Origin: Streptomyces rochei
GTDB lineage: Bacteria; Actinomycetota; Actinomycetes; Streptomycetales; Streptomycetaceae
Length of the DNA stretch: 39,447 nucleotides
Direction of reading: 5' to 3'
Assembly (NCBI GenBank): GCA_002155895.1
Contig: MUMD01000220.1
Span: 1-39,447, forward strand
Positions within the stretch are counted from its first letter, which is position 1; each line of letters opens with the position of its first letter. The position numbers were made by a program, and so were the translations under genes. The notes beneath the pieces were generated by a model. That model searched no databases. It was given only the letters and a program-made list of their open reading frames with translations, and was not told the origin of the DNA. Positions 1 through 7,711 of this stretch are shown in pieces.

Positions 1-467
1 AGCACCGGCCGGTGCTCCCGGTACAGCTCCTCGGGGCCGCTGTGCAGGAACACCGCGTCGTCCGTGCCGATGGTGGTGGCCGGAGTCATGATGGCGCCGT
101 CCAGGTAGCGGATGCCGTGGCGGCCGGCCCACTCGGCCGTGTCCCGGGACCGCGCGGGGGTGTCGGCGCTCAGGTTCACGAGCGTGCGGCCCTTGAGGGC
201 GGAGGTCACGGCGTCCTGGCGCAGTACGGCGTCCGAGGCGTCGTAGTTCACCACGCAGACGACGGTCAGCGGGGCGGCGGCGACCGCTTCCTCGGCGGAG
301 GACGCCGACACGGCGCCCTTGGCGACCAGATCGGCGTCCCGGCCCGGCGTGCGGTTCCAGACGGTGGTGCGCAGACCGGCCTCCAGGAAGGCGGTGGCCA
401 GCGCCCGGCCCATCGGGCCCAGACCGAGGACGGTGACGGCGGAGGACCGGTCGGTGTGTGCGGACAT
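1..467 (-). CDS. NAD(P)-binding reductase (6PGDH/imine-reductase-like), 3' end cut by window
   Basis: The minus strand encodes a protein beginning MSAHTDRSSAVTVLGLGPMG; the frame stays open to the window edge, so only about 155 N-terminal residues are present. The GLGPMGRALA stretch at residues 15-24 is the Rossmann GxGxxG dinucleotide-binding loop, and the WNRTP segment that follows is typical of the NADP-binding domain of 6-phosphogluconate/3-hydroxyisobutyrate dehydrogenases and bacterial imine reductases. The later stretch LDGAIMTPATTIG also fits imine-reductase-like proteins. The substrate cannot be told from this part. It diverges from the HxlR regulator 50 bp away, an arrangement in which the regulator often controls its neighbour (inference). 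Confidence 0.8.
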   Translation of the reverse strand, partial: MSAHTDRSSAVTVLGLGPMGRALATAFLEAGLRTTVWNRTPGRDADLVAKGAVSASSAEEAVAAAPLTVVCVVNYDASDAVLRQDAVTSALKGRTLVNLSADTPARSRDTAEWAGRHGIRYLDGAIMTPATTIGTDDAVFLHSGPEELYREHRPV

Positions 468-517
468 GCTTCAACTCCCGTAACGTGATGAACAATTGCA
501 GATGAAGGGGGCACGAC
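468..517. promoter_or_regulatory. Divergent promoter/operator gap between reductase and HxlR regulator
   Basis: Only 50 bp separate the two divergent start codons, so both promoters must lie here or inside the genes. An imperfect inverted repeat CTTCA...TGAAG sits close to the two starts and could be the HxlR operator. This is inferred from arrangement; no clear -35/-10 pair was recognised. Confidence 0.35.
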
Positions 518-877
518 ATGGCACACCGGCGCCACGATCCGAACGTGTGCGGGGTGACCGCCGCGATCGCCGTGATCGAGGGCAAGTGGAAGACCACGCT
601 GCTGTGGCTGCTGGAGTCCGGCCCGCACCGGCCGGCCGAACTGCGCCGGCAGGTGCCCGGCCTCACCGAGAAGGTGCTGACCCAGGCGCTGCGCGAGATG
701 GAGGCGGACGGTGTGGTGCACCGTGAGGTGTACGACGTGCTGCCGCCGAAGACCGAGTACTCCCTGACCGACTTCGGCCGCGAACTCGCGGAGGCCCTCT
801 CCCCCCTCTCCGACTGGGGCCACCGCCGCCTGGACCGGCTGGCGGAACCGGAGCCCGCCGTCCGCGCGGCCTCCTGA
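518..877 (+). CDS. HxlR-family winged-helix transcriptional regulator
   Basis: A 119-residue protein, the usual size for HxlR/MarR-like regulators. The N-terminal Cys in DPNVCGVTAAIAVIEGKWK, the GKWKTTLLWLL helix, the recognition segment with LTEKVLTQALREMEADG and the wing PPKTEYSLTDFGREL are all family hallmarks. Some HxlR proteins sense electrophiles or oxidants through the conserved N-terminal Cys, here Cys11; that role is family knowledge and is not shown here. The gene diverges from a reductase and probably regulates it and itself. The start is the ATG behind AAGGGGGCACGAC. Confidence 0.88.
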   Translation: MAHRRHDPNVCGVTAAIAVIEGKWKTTLLWLLESGPHRPAELRRQVPGLTEKVLTQALREMEADGVVHREVYDVLPPKTEYSLTDFGRELAEALSPLSDWGHRRLDRLAEPEPAVRAAS

Positions 878-1078
878 CACCCGCCTGCCTGCCTGCCCAC
901 TCAGTCTCGACGGAGTGCGGCGCCTTGCCCAGTACGCACAAAAAAGTGGGTAGGGGCCTCTTCGCGGTCAGGCGGGTGGGGGCCTGGCCGATCGACGTGC
1001 GACCGGCCCCGGGACCCGCTCTGATCCCGGGCGACGACCGGCCGACGTCGCCGTCCCGACGATCATGAGAGTGGATCC

Positions 1079-2860
1079 ATGCCGAAGAGCGAACCGTTCG
1101 TCATCGACGGAGTCGTTTACGAGCGTGATCCCGCTCCGGGAGCGGGCGGATCAGCCGTGGTGTGGAAGGCCCGCCGTAAGCCGGACGGTCAGGTGTTCGC
1201 CATCAAACGGATCACTAAGGACGGAAACGCGAACTCCGCCCGCAACAAGCGTTTCAGGCGGGAGATCGAGTACGGGCAGAAAGCGAGTCACCCGAACGTC
1301 GTGAGGATCCACGCGCGCTCGGAGGACGCGAAATTCTTCTTCTACGTCATGGACTTCTACCCCATGACGCTGCGAGACGTGATCAACGGCGAGACCGATG
1401 CCGACGTGCTTCTCGACTACGTGCGCCAGCTCTGCGACGCGCTCGCGTACGTGCACAGCGACGGCATCGTGCATCGCGACATCAAACCCGAGAACATCCT
1501 CGTCGACCCCGATGCGCGTCGGCTCGTCCTGGCCGACTTCGGTATCGCGCATTTCAAGGACTCCTCGCTCACGGAGCCCGGGGACCTCTTGGTCAACCGG
1601 AACTACCTCGCTCCCGAGCAGATGGTGAGGGGCAACGCCCTCGCTGTCGGCAAGCCGGCGGACGTCTTCGCGCTCGGCCTCGTCATGACCGAGATGTTCA
1701 CGAAGCAGAACGCCCGAGGGCGGCGTCACGCGCTGGTGCGCGACCGCTACCCCTTCCTGGCCGACCTCGACCTGATCATCGAACAGATGCTGCTCCAGGA
1801 CGCGGCGCAACGGCTCCGCATCGACACCGTACGCGGCATGCTCCGGACAGCCCTTCGGCGGATCGACTCGGCCATCGAGGAGATCTCCGATGATCTGCGC
1901 CCCGACGGGACGTCCGCCGACGACTCGTCCGGGGAGGTCGAGCGGATCCTCGGCCGTGCCGCCAGAGACGTGCTGTCGGCGAAGCATGTCTTCGAGCGGG
2001 TCGCCGACGGAGAGCTCGACCGATTCAACCTCAACTATCACTGCGAGATCGCCTACCGGGTGAGCGCGGAGCTGTTCCACACCTGCGCTCAAGCCGTCAT
2101 ATACGCCTCGTGCAAGGCGCAGTTCGACTACGAGGGCGCCCGGCCGTGGCGCGAGAGCGACGACGCTCGCGTGTTGTCGGCCGCCAAACCGGGACTCCAA
2201 CGGGAACTGGAGGCGATTCTCTCCGATTTCCCCCTCCCTCGCTCTTCCCGGTGGGGCGGTCTGCCGCAGCGGTCGGCCCACTTGTTCCGGTTCTGCAAGG
2301 ACTACCACTGCGAAGAACTGCTGACGAGCATCCGCGCATCCGTCTACGGCGAAGGCAGTGGTTCGTTGCGGGCGAACCTGATCGACGCCCCGGTCTTCTG
2401 GATCACCCACTGGTTGCGTACGAAGCTGGACACCGACTATCTGCGGTTCGACAGAGCGGCTCGCGAGGACATCGGCCTCGAGCGCCACCTCTCGGTGGTC
2501 TGGAACGAGACGCTTCCCTTGGATCCGGACCGAGAGGCGGTGGGAGCGGATCTGCTGACCGAGCCGCCCGACGCCGACGACGTCGCCGGCGCACTGCGGG
2601 CACTCGAAGCGCAGTGGGACGTCTCCGTGGGAGAGCTCGTGGACGGCGGTTACGCGGTCATGTTCCGGTCGCGCGACACGTACCGCCGCTTCCGCGACGA
2701 GGCGCTCGACCTCGCAGAACCGGGCTCGGTGTTCGAAGCCGACGTCCTCGACCTGCTCCGCCCCGAGGCGGAGTTCGACGACCTCGTCGCCCTCACCTGG
2801 AATCGGAACTTCGACGTGGCCGTCACGCTCGGGAAGATCCTCGGCACCCGAGCGCGCTAG
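1079..2860 (+). CDS. Soluble Hanks-type Ser/Thr protein kinase with unknown C-terminal region
   Basis: A 593-residue protein with a kinase domain at about 10-260. The glycine-rich loop is GAGGSAVV (21-28). The other hallmarks are the ATP lysine in AIK (K43), a glutamate in the REIEY helix, HRDIKPEN with catalytic D134, DFG at 153-155, and an APEQM motif. All catalytic residues look present. Unlike housekeeping Streptomyces kinases there is no transmembrane segment and there are no PASTA or WD repeats. Residues about 270-593 match no domain I recognise; they are Arg/Asp/Glu-rich with many aromatic residues. Flanking genes give no pathway. Codon use is slightly less GC-biased than its neighbours, which suggests an accessory gene. 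A signalling or phage-defence role is possible but unproven. Confidence 0.85.
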   Translation: MPKSEPFVIDGVVYERDPAPGAGGSAVVWKARRKPDGQVFAIKRITKDGNANSARNKRFRREIEYGQKASHPNVVRIHARSEDAKFFFYVMDFYPMTLRDVINGETDADVLLDYVRQLCDALAYVHSDGIVHRDIKPENILVDPDARRLVLADFGIAHFKDSSLTEPGDLLVNRNYLAPEQMVRGNALAVGKPADVFALGLVMTEMFTKQNARGRRHALVRDRYPFLADLDLIIEQMLLQDAAQRLRIDTVRGMLRTALRRIDSAIEEISDDLRPDGTSADDSSGEVERILGRAARDVLSAKHVFERVADGELDRFNLNYHCEIAYRVSAELFHTCAQAVIYASCKAQFDYEGARPWRESDDARVLSAAKPGLQRELEAILSDFPLPRSSRWGGLPQRSAHLFRFCKDYHCEELLTSIRASVYGEGSGSLRANLIDAPVFWITHWLRTKLDTDYLRFDRAAREDIGLERHLSVVWNETLPLDPDREAVGADLLTEPPDADDVAGALRALEAQWDVSVGELVDGGYAVMFRSRDTYRRFRDEALDLAEPGSVFEADVLDLLRPEAEFDDLVALTWNRNFDVAVTLGKILGTRAR

Positions 2861-2892
2861 TCGCGGGCGGGCGCGGCGGGTGGGTGCAACTC

Positions 2893-2912
2893 TTGCAAGC
2901 GGGTGCTTGCAA
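2893..2912. promoter_or_regulatory. Perfect inverted repeat (operator/promoter) before XRE regulator
   Basis: Arms TTGCAAGC (2893-2900) and GCTTGCAA (2905-2912) are exact reverse complements around a GGGT spacer, 30 bp before the ATG of the XRE gene. Either TTGCAA could act as a -35 element, with the TAGTTA (2913-2918) area as a -10. The position suggests an autoregulatory operator (inference). Confidence 0.55.
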
Positions 2913-2941
2913 TAGTTAGCGGGCTGGTGCATGGTGGAGGC

Positions 2942-3436
2942 ATGGCCTCGCTCAACGTCGGCAATCTCGGCAATCTCGGTGAGTACCTGCGCGAGCAGCG
3001 GCGCAACGCGCAGCTGTCGCTGCGGCAGCTCGCCGACGCCGCGGGCGTGTCCAACCCGTACCTGAGCCAGATCGAGCGCGGGCTGCGCAAGCCGAGCGCG
3101 GAAGTGCTCCAGCAGGTCGCCAAGGCGCTGCGGATCTCCGCCGAGACGCTGTACGTGCGGGCGGGCATCCTCGACGCCGAGCGGGACCGGGACGACGTGG
3201 AGACGCGTGCGGTCATCCTCGCCGACCCCTCGCTCAACGAGCGGCAGAAGCAGGTGCTGCTCCAGATCTACGAGTCCTTCCGCAAGGAGAACGGATTCGG
3301 GGCCGACGCGGACGACGAGGCGCCGCCCCGGGACGCGCCCGCGGACGGCGCCGCCGAGGGCGCGGACTCCATACCGGGCCCCGGCGCCCGTACGAGCGGT
3401 GGCAGCGACGCCGGACCGCGGCAGACGGCCGGCTGA
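2942..3436 (+). CDS. XRE-family helix-turn-helix regulator
   Basis: A 164-residue protein from this ATG. An XRE/Cro-type HTH spans about residues 13-68: LGEYLREQRRNAQLSLRQLA, then the recognition part AAGVSNPYLSQIERG and KPSAEVLQQVAKAL. A middle helical segment (LNERQKQVLLQIYESF) is followed by a disordered acidic/Gly-rich tail rich in Asp, Ala and Pro. A GTG at 2903 would extend the frame by 13 codons, but it lies inside the inverted repeat, so ATG 2942 is preferred; the GGAGG is unusually close to it. The next gene, an HBHA-like protein 80 bp downstream, is probably a target or co-transcribed. Confidence 0.85.
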   Translation: MASLNVGNLGNLGEYLREQRRNAQLSLRQLADAAGVSNPYLSQIERGLRKPSAEVLQQVAKALRISAETLYVRAGILDAERDRDDVETRAVILADPSLNERQKQVLLQIYESFRKENGFGADADDEAPPRDAPADGAAEGADSIPGPGARTSGGSDAGPRQTAG

Positions 3437-3516
3437 GCGGCAGCGCACAGCAGCCGGCCGGGCGCGGGACCACCACACAACCCTCAGCCGAACGCAATTC
3501 CGGAGGACCAGACACC

Positions 3517-4125
3517 ATGGCCATCACCGACGACCTGCGCAAGACCTTCAGCGACCCCACCCCGCTCTACTTCGCCGCGGGCACCGCCGACCTGGCGTTC
3601 CAGCAGGCCAAGAAGGTGCCGGTGCTGGTGGAGCAGCTGCGCGCCGAGGCCCCGGCGCGGATCGAGGCCGTGCGCAACACCGACCCGAAGGCCGTCCAGG
3701 AGAAGGCGACGGCCCGCGTCAAGGAGACCCAGGGCACCCTCCAGGCCAAGGCCAACGAACTCTTCGGTTCCCTCGACGCCGACTTCAAGAAGCTCGGCGA
3801 GAGCGCCCAGGACCTGGCGCTGCGCTCGGTCGGCGTCGCCGCCGAGTACGCCGTCAAGGCCCGTGAGGCGTACGAGAAGGTCGCCGAGCGCGGCGAGCAG
3901 GCGGTGCGCACCTGGCGCGGCCAGGCCGCCGACGGCATCGAGGACGTCGCCGAGGGCGTCGAGGAGTTCGCCGTCGCCGTCGAGCCGGCCAAGCCCGCCA
4001 AGTCCGAGCCGGTCGAGGTCACCGAGGACAAGTCCACCGCGGCGAAGAAGACCGCCCCGGCTCCGCGCAAGGCCCCGGCGAAGAAGAGCCCCGCCGCCAA
4101 GAAGACGACGCCGCCCGCCAAGTAG
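3517..4125 (+). CDS. HBHA-like coiled-coil protein with Lys/Ala/Pro-rich tail
   Basis: A 202-residue protein resembling mycobacterial heparin-binding hemagglutinin in layout. An N-terminal helical region (AFQQAKKVPVLVEQLRAEAP) leads into long Ala/Glu/Lys amphipathic helices of coiled-coil type at about 45-140. The C-terminal tail is Lys/Ala/Pro-rich with repeats of the KKTAPAPRKAPAKK kind. In mycobacteria such tails bind sulphated glycans. In Streptomyces the role is unknown; a cell-surface or nucleoid/DNA-binding role through the basic tail are alternatives. No signal peptide is visible. A GGAGG lies 13 bp before the ATG, and a strong hairpin follows the stop. Confidence 0.75.
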   Translation: MAITDDLRKTFSDPTPLYFAAGTADLAFQQAKKVPVLVEQLRAEAPARIEAVRNTDPKAVQEKATARVKETQGTLQAKANELFGSLDADFKKLGESAQDLALRSVGVAAEYAVKAREAYEKVAERGEQAVRTWRGQAADGIEDVAEGVEEFAVAVEPAKPAKSEPVEVTEDKSTAAKKTAPAPRKAPAKKSPAAKKTTPPAK

Positions 4126-4172
4126 GCGAACCCCGGCGCCCGGCGGCCGTGCCGGGGGCGGACCGTGGACAT

Positions 4173-4203
4173 CGGGCCGGGCACCTCTGGGGTGTCCGGC
4201 CCG
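4173..4203. terminator. Hairpin terminator after HBHA-like gene
   Basis: CGGGCCGGGCACC (4173-4185) pairs with GGTGTCCGGCCCG (4191-4203): 13 bp with one G-T wobble and a 5-nt loop, 48 bp past the stop. There is no long T-run, which is usual in this genus. Confidence 0.6.
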
Positions 4204-4244
4204 TTCTACGGGTACGGTGACGGCGTAAGGACGATCCGACTCGG

Positions 4245-4598
4245 GTGGTGGACGTTGTGCTGATGCAGGGGTTCGCAGGCTTCATGTGGCTGCTGAGCAT
4301 CGCCCTGATCCTTTTCAGCGGCTTCGCGTTGTTCGACGCCGCCATTCGCCGTGAGGACGCCTACCGCGCGGCCGACAAGAAGACCAAGCCGTTCTGGCTG
4401 ATCATCCTCGGGCTCGCCTTCGTGGTGAACCTGATCTTCAACGTCCTGTCGTTCCTGCCGATCATCGGGCTCATCGCGACGATCGTGTACATGGTCGACG
4501 TGCGGCCGGCGCTGCGCGGGCTGCCGGGCGGCGGGCGCAGCACCCGCCGCGGCTCCAGCAGCGACGGCCCCTACGGGCCGTACAACGGCGGACGCTGA
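4245..4598 (+). CDS. DUF2516-family small membrane protein
   Basis: A protein of about 117 residues with two hydrophobic segments: FMWLLSIALILFSGFALFDA, and a second long one (roughly 50-85) beginning FWLIILGLAFVV. The fit is to the DUF2516 family of actinobacterial membrane proteins, which have no known function. The tail is Gly/Arg/Ser-rich and probably disordered. The start is ambiguous: GTG codons at 4245, 4248 and 4257 and an ATG at 4263 are in frame, and the ATG would still keep the first membrane segment. It converges with the phosphatase gene across a hairpin. Confidence 0.78.
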   Translation: MVDVVLMQGFAGFMWLLSIALILFSGFALFDAAIRREDAYRAADKKTKPFWLIILGLAFVVNLIFNVLSFLPIIGLIATIVYMVDVRPALRGLPGGGRSTRRGSSSDGPYGPYNGGR

Positions 4599-4602
4599 CC
4601 CC

Positions 4603-4622
4603 GGGGCGCCGGACGGCGCCCC
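4603..4622. terminator. Bidirectional hairpin between convergent genes
   Basis: GGGGCGCC (4603-4610) pairs with GGCGCCCC (4615-4622) over a GGAC loop. It sits in the 39-bp gap between the convergent DUF2516 and SpoIIE-phosphatase genes, so it can serve both. Confidence 0.55.
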
Positions 4623-4637
4623 ACCGCACCGGGCGGC

Positions 4638-6110
4638 TCAGGCCGTCCGGTCCAGCAGGACCACGGCGACGTCGTCGGCGAGTTCGCCGCCGTTCAGCTC
4701 GCGGACCTCGTTGACCGTCGCCCGCAGCAACTGCTCGCCCCGCAGTCCCTCGGCGATCTGCCGGCGGACCATCTCCACCATGCCGTCCTGGCCGAGCCGC
4801 TCCCGGCCCTCGCCGACGTGCCCCTCGATCAGTCCGTCCGTGTAGAGCATCAGGCTCCACTCGGCGCCCAGCTCCACCTGCATACGCGGCCAGCGGGCGC
4901 CCGGCAGCAGTCCGAGCGCCGGGCCGTTGTTGTCGTAGGGCAGCAGTCGCGCGGGCGTGCCCGGTCCGGCGATCAGCGGCGCCGGGTGCCCGGCCAGACA
5001 GAGGCCGGCGCGGCGGCCGTCCGGGGCTATGTCCACGGCGCACAGCGTCGCGAAGATCTCGTCGTGCGCGCGCTCGTGCTCCAGCACCTGCTGGAGCGTG
5101 CCCAGCAGCTGGTCGCCGCAGAGGCCCGCCAGGGTCAGCGCGCGCCACGCGATCCGCAGCTCCACGCCGAGCGCCGCCTCGTCCGGGCCGTGCCCGCAGA
5201 CGTCGCCGATCATGGCGTGCACGGTGCCGTCCGGGGTGCGGACGACGTCGTAGAAGTCGCCGCCGAGCAGGGCGCGGGAGCGGCCCGGACGGTAGCGGGC
5301 GGCGAAGCGCAGCGGGGAGCCCTCCAGCAGCGGGGTCGGCAGCAGGCCGCGCTCCAGCCGGCGGTTCTCCTGGGCGCGCAGCCGGCCCTCGGCCAGCCGC
5401 CGCTCCGCCGAGTCGGACCGCTTGCGCTCGACGGCGTAGCGGATCGCGCGGCTCAGCAGCCGGCCGTCCAGCTCGTCCCGGAACAGGTAGTCCTGGGCGC
5501 CGACGGCCACGGCCTCCGCGCCGCGCTCGGCGTCGCTGGAGGAGGTCAGCGCGAGCACGGCGTGCCGGGGCGCCAGCTCCAGCACGTGCCGGAGCACGGC
5601 CAGCTCGTCGTGTCCGGACGCGTGCCCGTCACCACCGTCGTCGCCGCTCGCGCGGGCCGGGGCGGGCGCCGGCAGGGCGAGGTCCAGCAGGATGCAGTGG
5701 ACGTCGTCGGTCAGCAGCCGGCCGGCCTCGGTGAGGTTGCGGGCCGTGCGGATCCGGATCGGCTTGCCGGTCTGGTCGAGCAGGTCGGGGACGATCGGGG
5801 AGCCGCCCGGGTCGTCCTCGATCAGCAGCACCGTCAGGTTGGCCGGGGCGGTGTTGTCGCGCCGGTCCGCGGGACGGGCCGGGTGCTGGTCCGTGGCCCG
5901 GGCCGGGGTCCGGTTCGTGGTGTTCTCGCGGTTCTCCGTGGGCTTCTCGCGCTTCTGGGTGGGGTTCTCCGGCCGGCCGGAGAGGTCCTGGGCCGGGATC
6001 GTCCCGGGAGGGGCCTGTTCCGTGGAAGGGCCGCGGTCCTGGGACGCGGCGGGCGCCTGACCACACTCCACGGCCGGGATCGCCCTCTGCCGCGGTACGG
6101 GTACGGGCAT
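4638..6110 (-). CDS. Receiver-domain PP2C/SpoIIE-type protein phosphatase
   Basis: A 490-residue protein from ATG 6110, chosen over longer in-frame starts because a purine-rich GGGGGGAGGGAAGG stretch precedes it. Residues 1-92 are a disordered Pro/Arg/Thr/Asn-rich leader. About 93-215 form a response-regulator receiver (TVLLIEDD acidic pair, LLDLALP phospho-Asp, LTSSSD). A helical linker follows, then a SpoIIE/PP2C domain with metal-binding motifs GGDFYD and IGDVCGHG and the end motif ADDVAVVLLD. Such proteins dephosphorylate anti-anti-sigma factors in partner-switching pathways, controlled by phosphorylation of the receiver. No cognate kinase or anti-sigma gene is adjacent. No membrane segment is seen, so it is cytosolic. 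Confidence 0.88.
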   Translation of the reverse strand: MPVPVPRQRAIPAVECGQAPAASQDRGPSTEQAPPGTIPAQDLSGRPENPTQKREKPTENRENTTNRTPARATDQHPARPADRRDNTAPANLTVLLIEDDPGGSPIVPDLLDQTGKPIRIRTARNLTEAGRLLTDDVHCILLDLALPAPAPARASGDDGGDGHASGHDELAVLRHVLELAPRHAVLALTSSSDAERGAEAVAVGAQDYLFRDELDGRLLSRAIRYAVERKRSDSAERRLAEGRLRAQENRRLERGLLPTPLLEGSPLRFAARYRPGRSRALLGGDFYDVVRTPDGTVHAMIGDVCGHGPDEAALGVELRIAWRALTLAGLCGDQLLGTLQQVLEHERAHDEIFATLCAVDIAPDGRRAGLCLAGHPAPLIAGPGTPARLLPYDNNGPALGLLPGARWPRMQVELGAEWSLMLYTDGLIEGHVGEGRERLGQDGMVEMVRRQIAEGLRGEQLLRATVNEVRELNGGELADDVAVVLLDRTA

Positions 6111-6369
6111 CGTCTTGGTTTCCTTCCCTCCCCCCGAGGGCATGGCGGGGCGAGGGACCTCGACCCACCGACGGGGACCATAGCGGGTGACGCCGCCGCT
6201 GCGGAATGGTCCAGAACACGTCGGACGGCCGTCGGCCACTGTCATATGCCGCGTTGTGTACCGCAGTTGGACACCTCGCCCCGGGCCGCGGGATGACGAA
6301 CGTCACGCCGGGCGGGGCGGCGGGCGTGGACTGGGTCACGTGGCCCGCTTCACCTTCCCGGCGTACGGG

Positions 6370-7491
6370 TCACTCCTGGCCGGTCGTGCCCGTGTCCGGG
6401 CGTACCACCCCGAGGATGGGCATCGAGCCCGCTCCCGCGATCGTGATCGAGCGCCCCGGGCGCGGGGCGTGCACGACGGAGCCGTCGCCGATGTACATGC
6501 CGACGTGGCTGGCGTCGTCGAAGTAGATGATCAGGTCGCCGGGGCGCATGTCCTCGACGTCGACGCGCTTCAGCTGCTGCCACTGCTGCTGCGAGGTGCG
6601 CGGGATCGTCCGGCCGGCCGCCACCCACGCCTGGGAGGTGAGGCCGGAGCAGTCGTACGCCTTCGGGCCCTCGGCGCCCCACTGGTACGGCTTGCCGACC
6701 TGGGCGGTGGCGTACTCGACGGCCTTGCGGCCCTGCTCGGTCGCCTCGCCGTCGAGGTCCTTCAGGATGCCGGAGCCGAGCCAGGCGGTCTGCGCCCGCT
6801 CCTGCGCCTCCCGCTCCAGCCGGGCCAGGCGCTCCTTCTCCTCCTGCTCCAGCTCGGACTCCAGCTTCTCGGCCGCCTTGATCTGCTTCTCGACCTTCTT
6901 CTGGGCGGCGGCCTTGGCCCTGCGGTTCGCCTCCAGCTTCTCGAACCGGGTCTTGGCGTCCGCCGCGTAGGTCTTCAGGTCCTCCTGGGTGCGGGTCATC
7001 TCGCCGATCAGGCCCTTGGTGGCGCGCTGGCCCTGGACGACGCGGCCGGTGCCGTCGAGGAAGTCCTCGGGGTCGTCGCTCAGCATCAGCTTGGCCTCGT
7101 CGGGCAGGCCGCCGGTCCGGTACTGGGAGCGGGCCGCCGCGCCCGCGCGCTCCTTCAGCCCGTCCAGCTTCTCCTGGCCCTTGACGATCTTCTTGGCCAG
7201 TTCGACGAGTTGGGCGGACTGCTGTTCCGTCTTCTCCTCGGCCGCGTTGTACTCCTCGGTGGCCAGGGCGGCTTGGCGGTAGAGCTGGTCGAGCTTCTTG
7301 CGCACGGCCTCCAGGTCCTTGCCGGGCGTGGCGGCGGGAGAGGCGGCCGGGGCGGAGGGCGAGGCGCCGGGCGTGCCGGGGGACGGTGAGGGGCCGGGGT
7401 CCGCGAACGCCGTCCCCGGTGCCGCCAGCACGGTGATCGCGCAGACCACGGTCACGGCAGCGGTCGTCCAGACATGCTTCCCCGCGCGCAT
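6370..7491 (-). CDS. Secreted NlpC/P60 peptidoglycan endopeptidase
   Basis: A 373-residue protein with a signal peptide (MRAGKHVWTTAAVTVVCAIT, cleavage likely after TAFA), a Pro/Ser/Ala linker to about residue 58, and a long coiled coil (about 60-245) rich in Glu, Lys and Gln. The C-terminal NlpC/P60 domain has the catalytic Cys in YDCSGL, the His in DASHVGMYIG and the third polar position near VVHAPRPG. This is the RipA/CwlO-like layout of enzymes that cut D-Glu-meso-DAP or L,L-DAP stem peptides during growth and division. The ATG is preceded by GGGGGCGAGG. An inverted repeat 16 bp upstream may be an operator. No c-di-AMP riboswitch could be recognised upstream. Confidence 0.9.
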   Translation of the reverse strand: MRAGKHVWTTAAVTVVCAITVLAAPGTAFADPGPSPSPGTPGASPSAPAASPAATPGKDLEAVRKKLDQLYRQAALATEEYNAAEEKTEQQSAQLVELAKKIVKGQEKLDGLKERAGAAARSQYRTGGLPDEAKLMLSDDPEDFLDGTGRVVQGQRATKGLIGEMTRTQEDLKTYAADAKTRFEKLEANRRAKAAAQKKVEKQIKAAEKLESELEQEEKERLARLEREAQERAQTAWLGSGILKDLDGEATEQGRKAVEYATAQVGKPYQWGAEGPKAYDCSGLTSQAWVAAGRTIPRTSQQQWQQLKRVDVEDMRPGDLIIYFDDASHVGMYIGDGSVVHAPRPGRSITIAGAGSMPILGVVRPDTGTTGQE

Positions 7492-7507
7492 ACCTCGCCC
7501 CCAAAAA

Positions 7508-7524
7508 ACTGATTAACCGTCAGT
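7508..7524. promoter_or_regulatory. Inverted repeat upstream of NlpC/P60 gene
   Basis: ACTGA (7508-7512) and TCAGT (7520-7524) flank a 7-bp spacer TTAACCG, close before the NlpC/P60 start. The local AT-richness and position suggest an operator; the regulator is unknown. Confidence 0.35.
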
Positions 7525-7711
7525 AACTTACGTCGCCTGGGGGATCGTGCCATGCCGGCGCGGAAAGCGACAGAGGTCGCGGTTACCTCCTGCATCCCCC
7601 CTTCTGTCGTGCCGTACGACGATTCCCCCGCTGTGTGACGAACGCCGCACGGAGATCGTTCCCGGTCTCCTGGGTGTGGGGGAGGGGGCGGCCGGGTGCC
7701 CGGCCGGCGTG

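Noticed and set aside
1151-3478. 775-codon minus-strand open frame antisense to the kinase
   Set aside because: No family features, while the plus strand carries complete kinase motifs.
7455-7553. 33-codon upstream ORF overlapping the NlpC/P60 start
   Set aside because: An ATG on the minus strand opens a short Arg-rich frame, but its ribosome site is too distant and the frame has no other support.
7492-7700. c-di-AMP (ydaO) riboswitch before the NlpC/P60 gene
   Set aside because: Such riboswitches often precede these genes in Streptomyces, but I could not recognise the conserved core.
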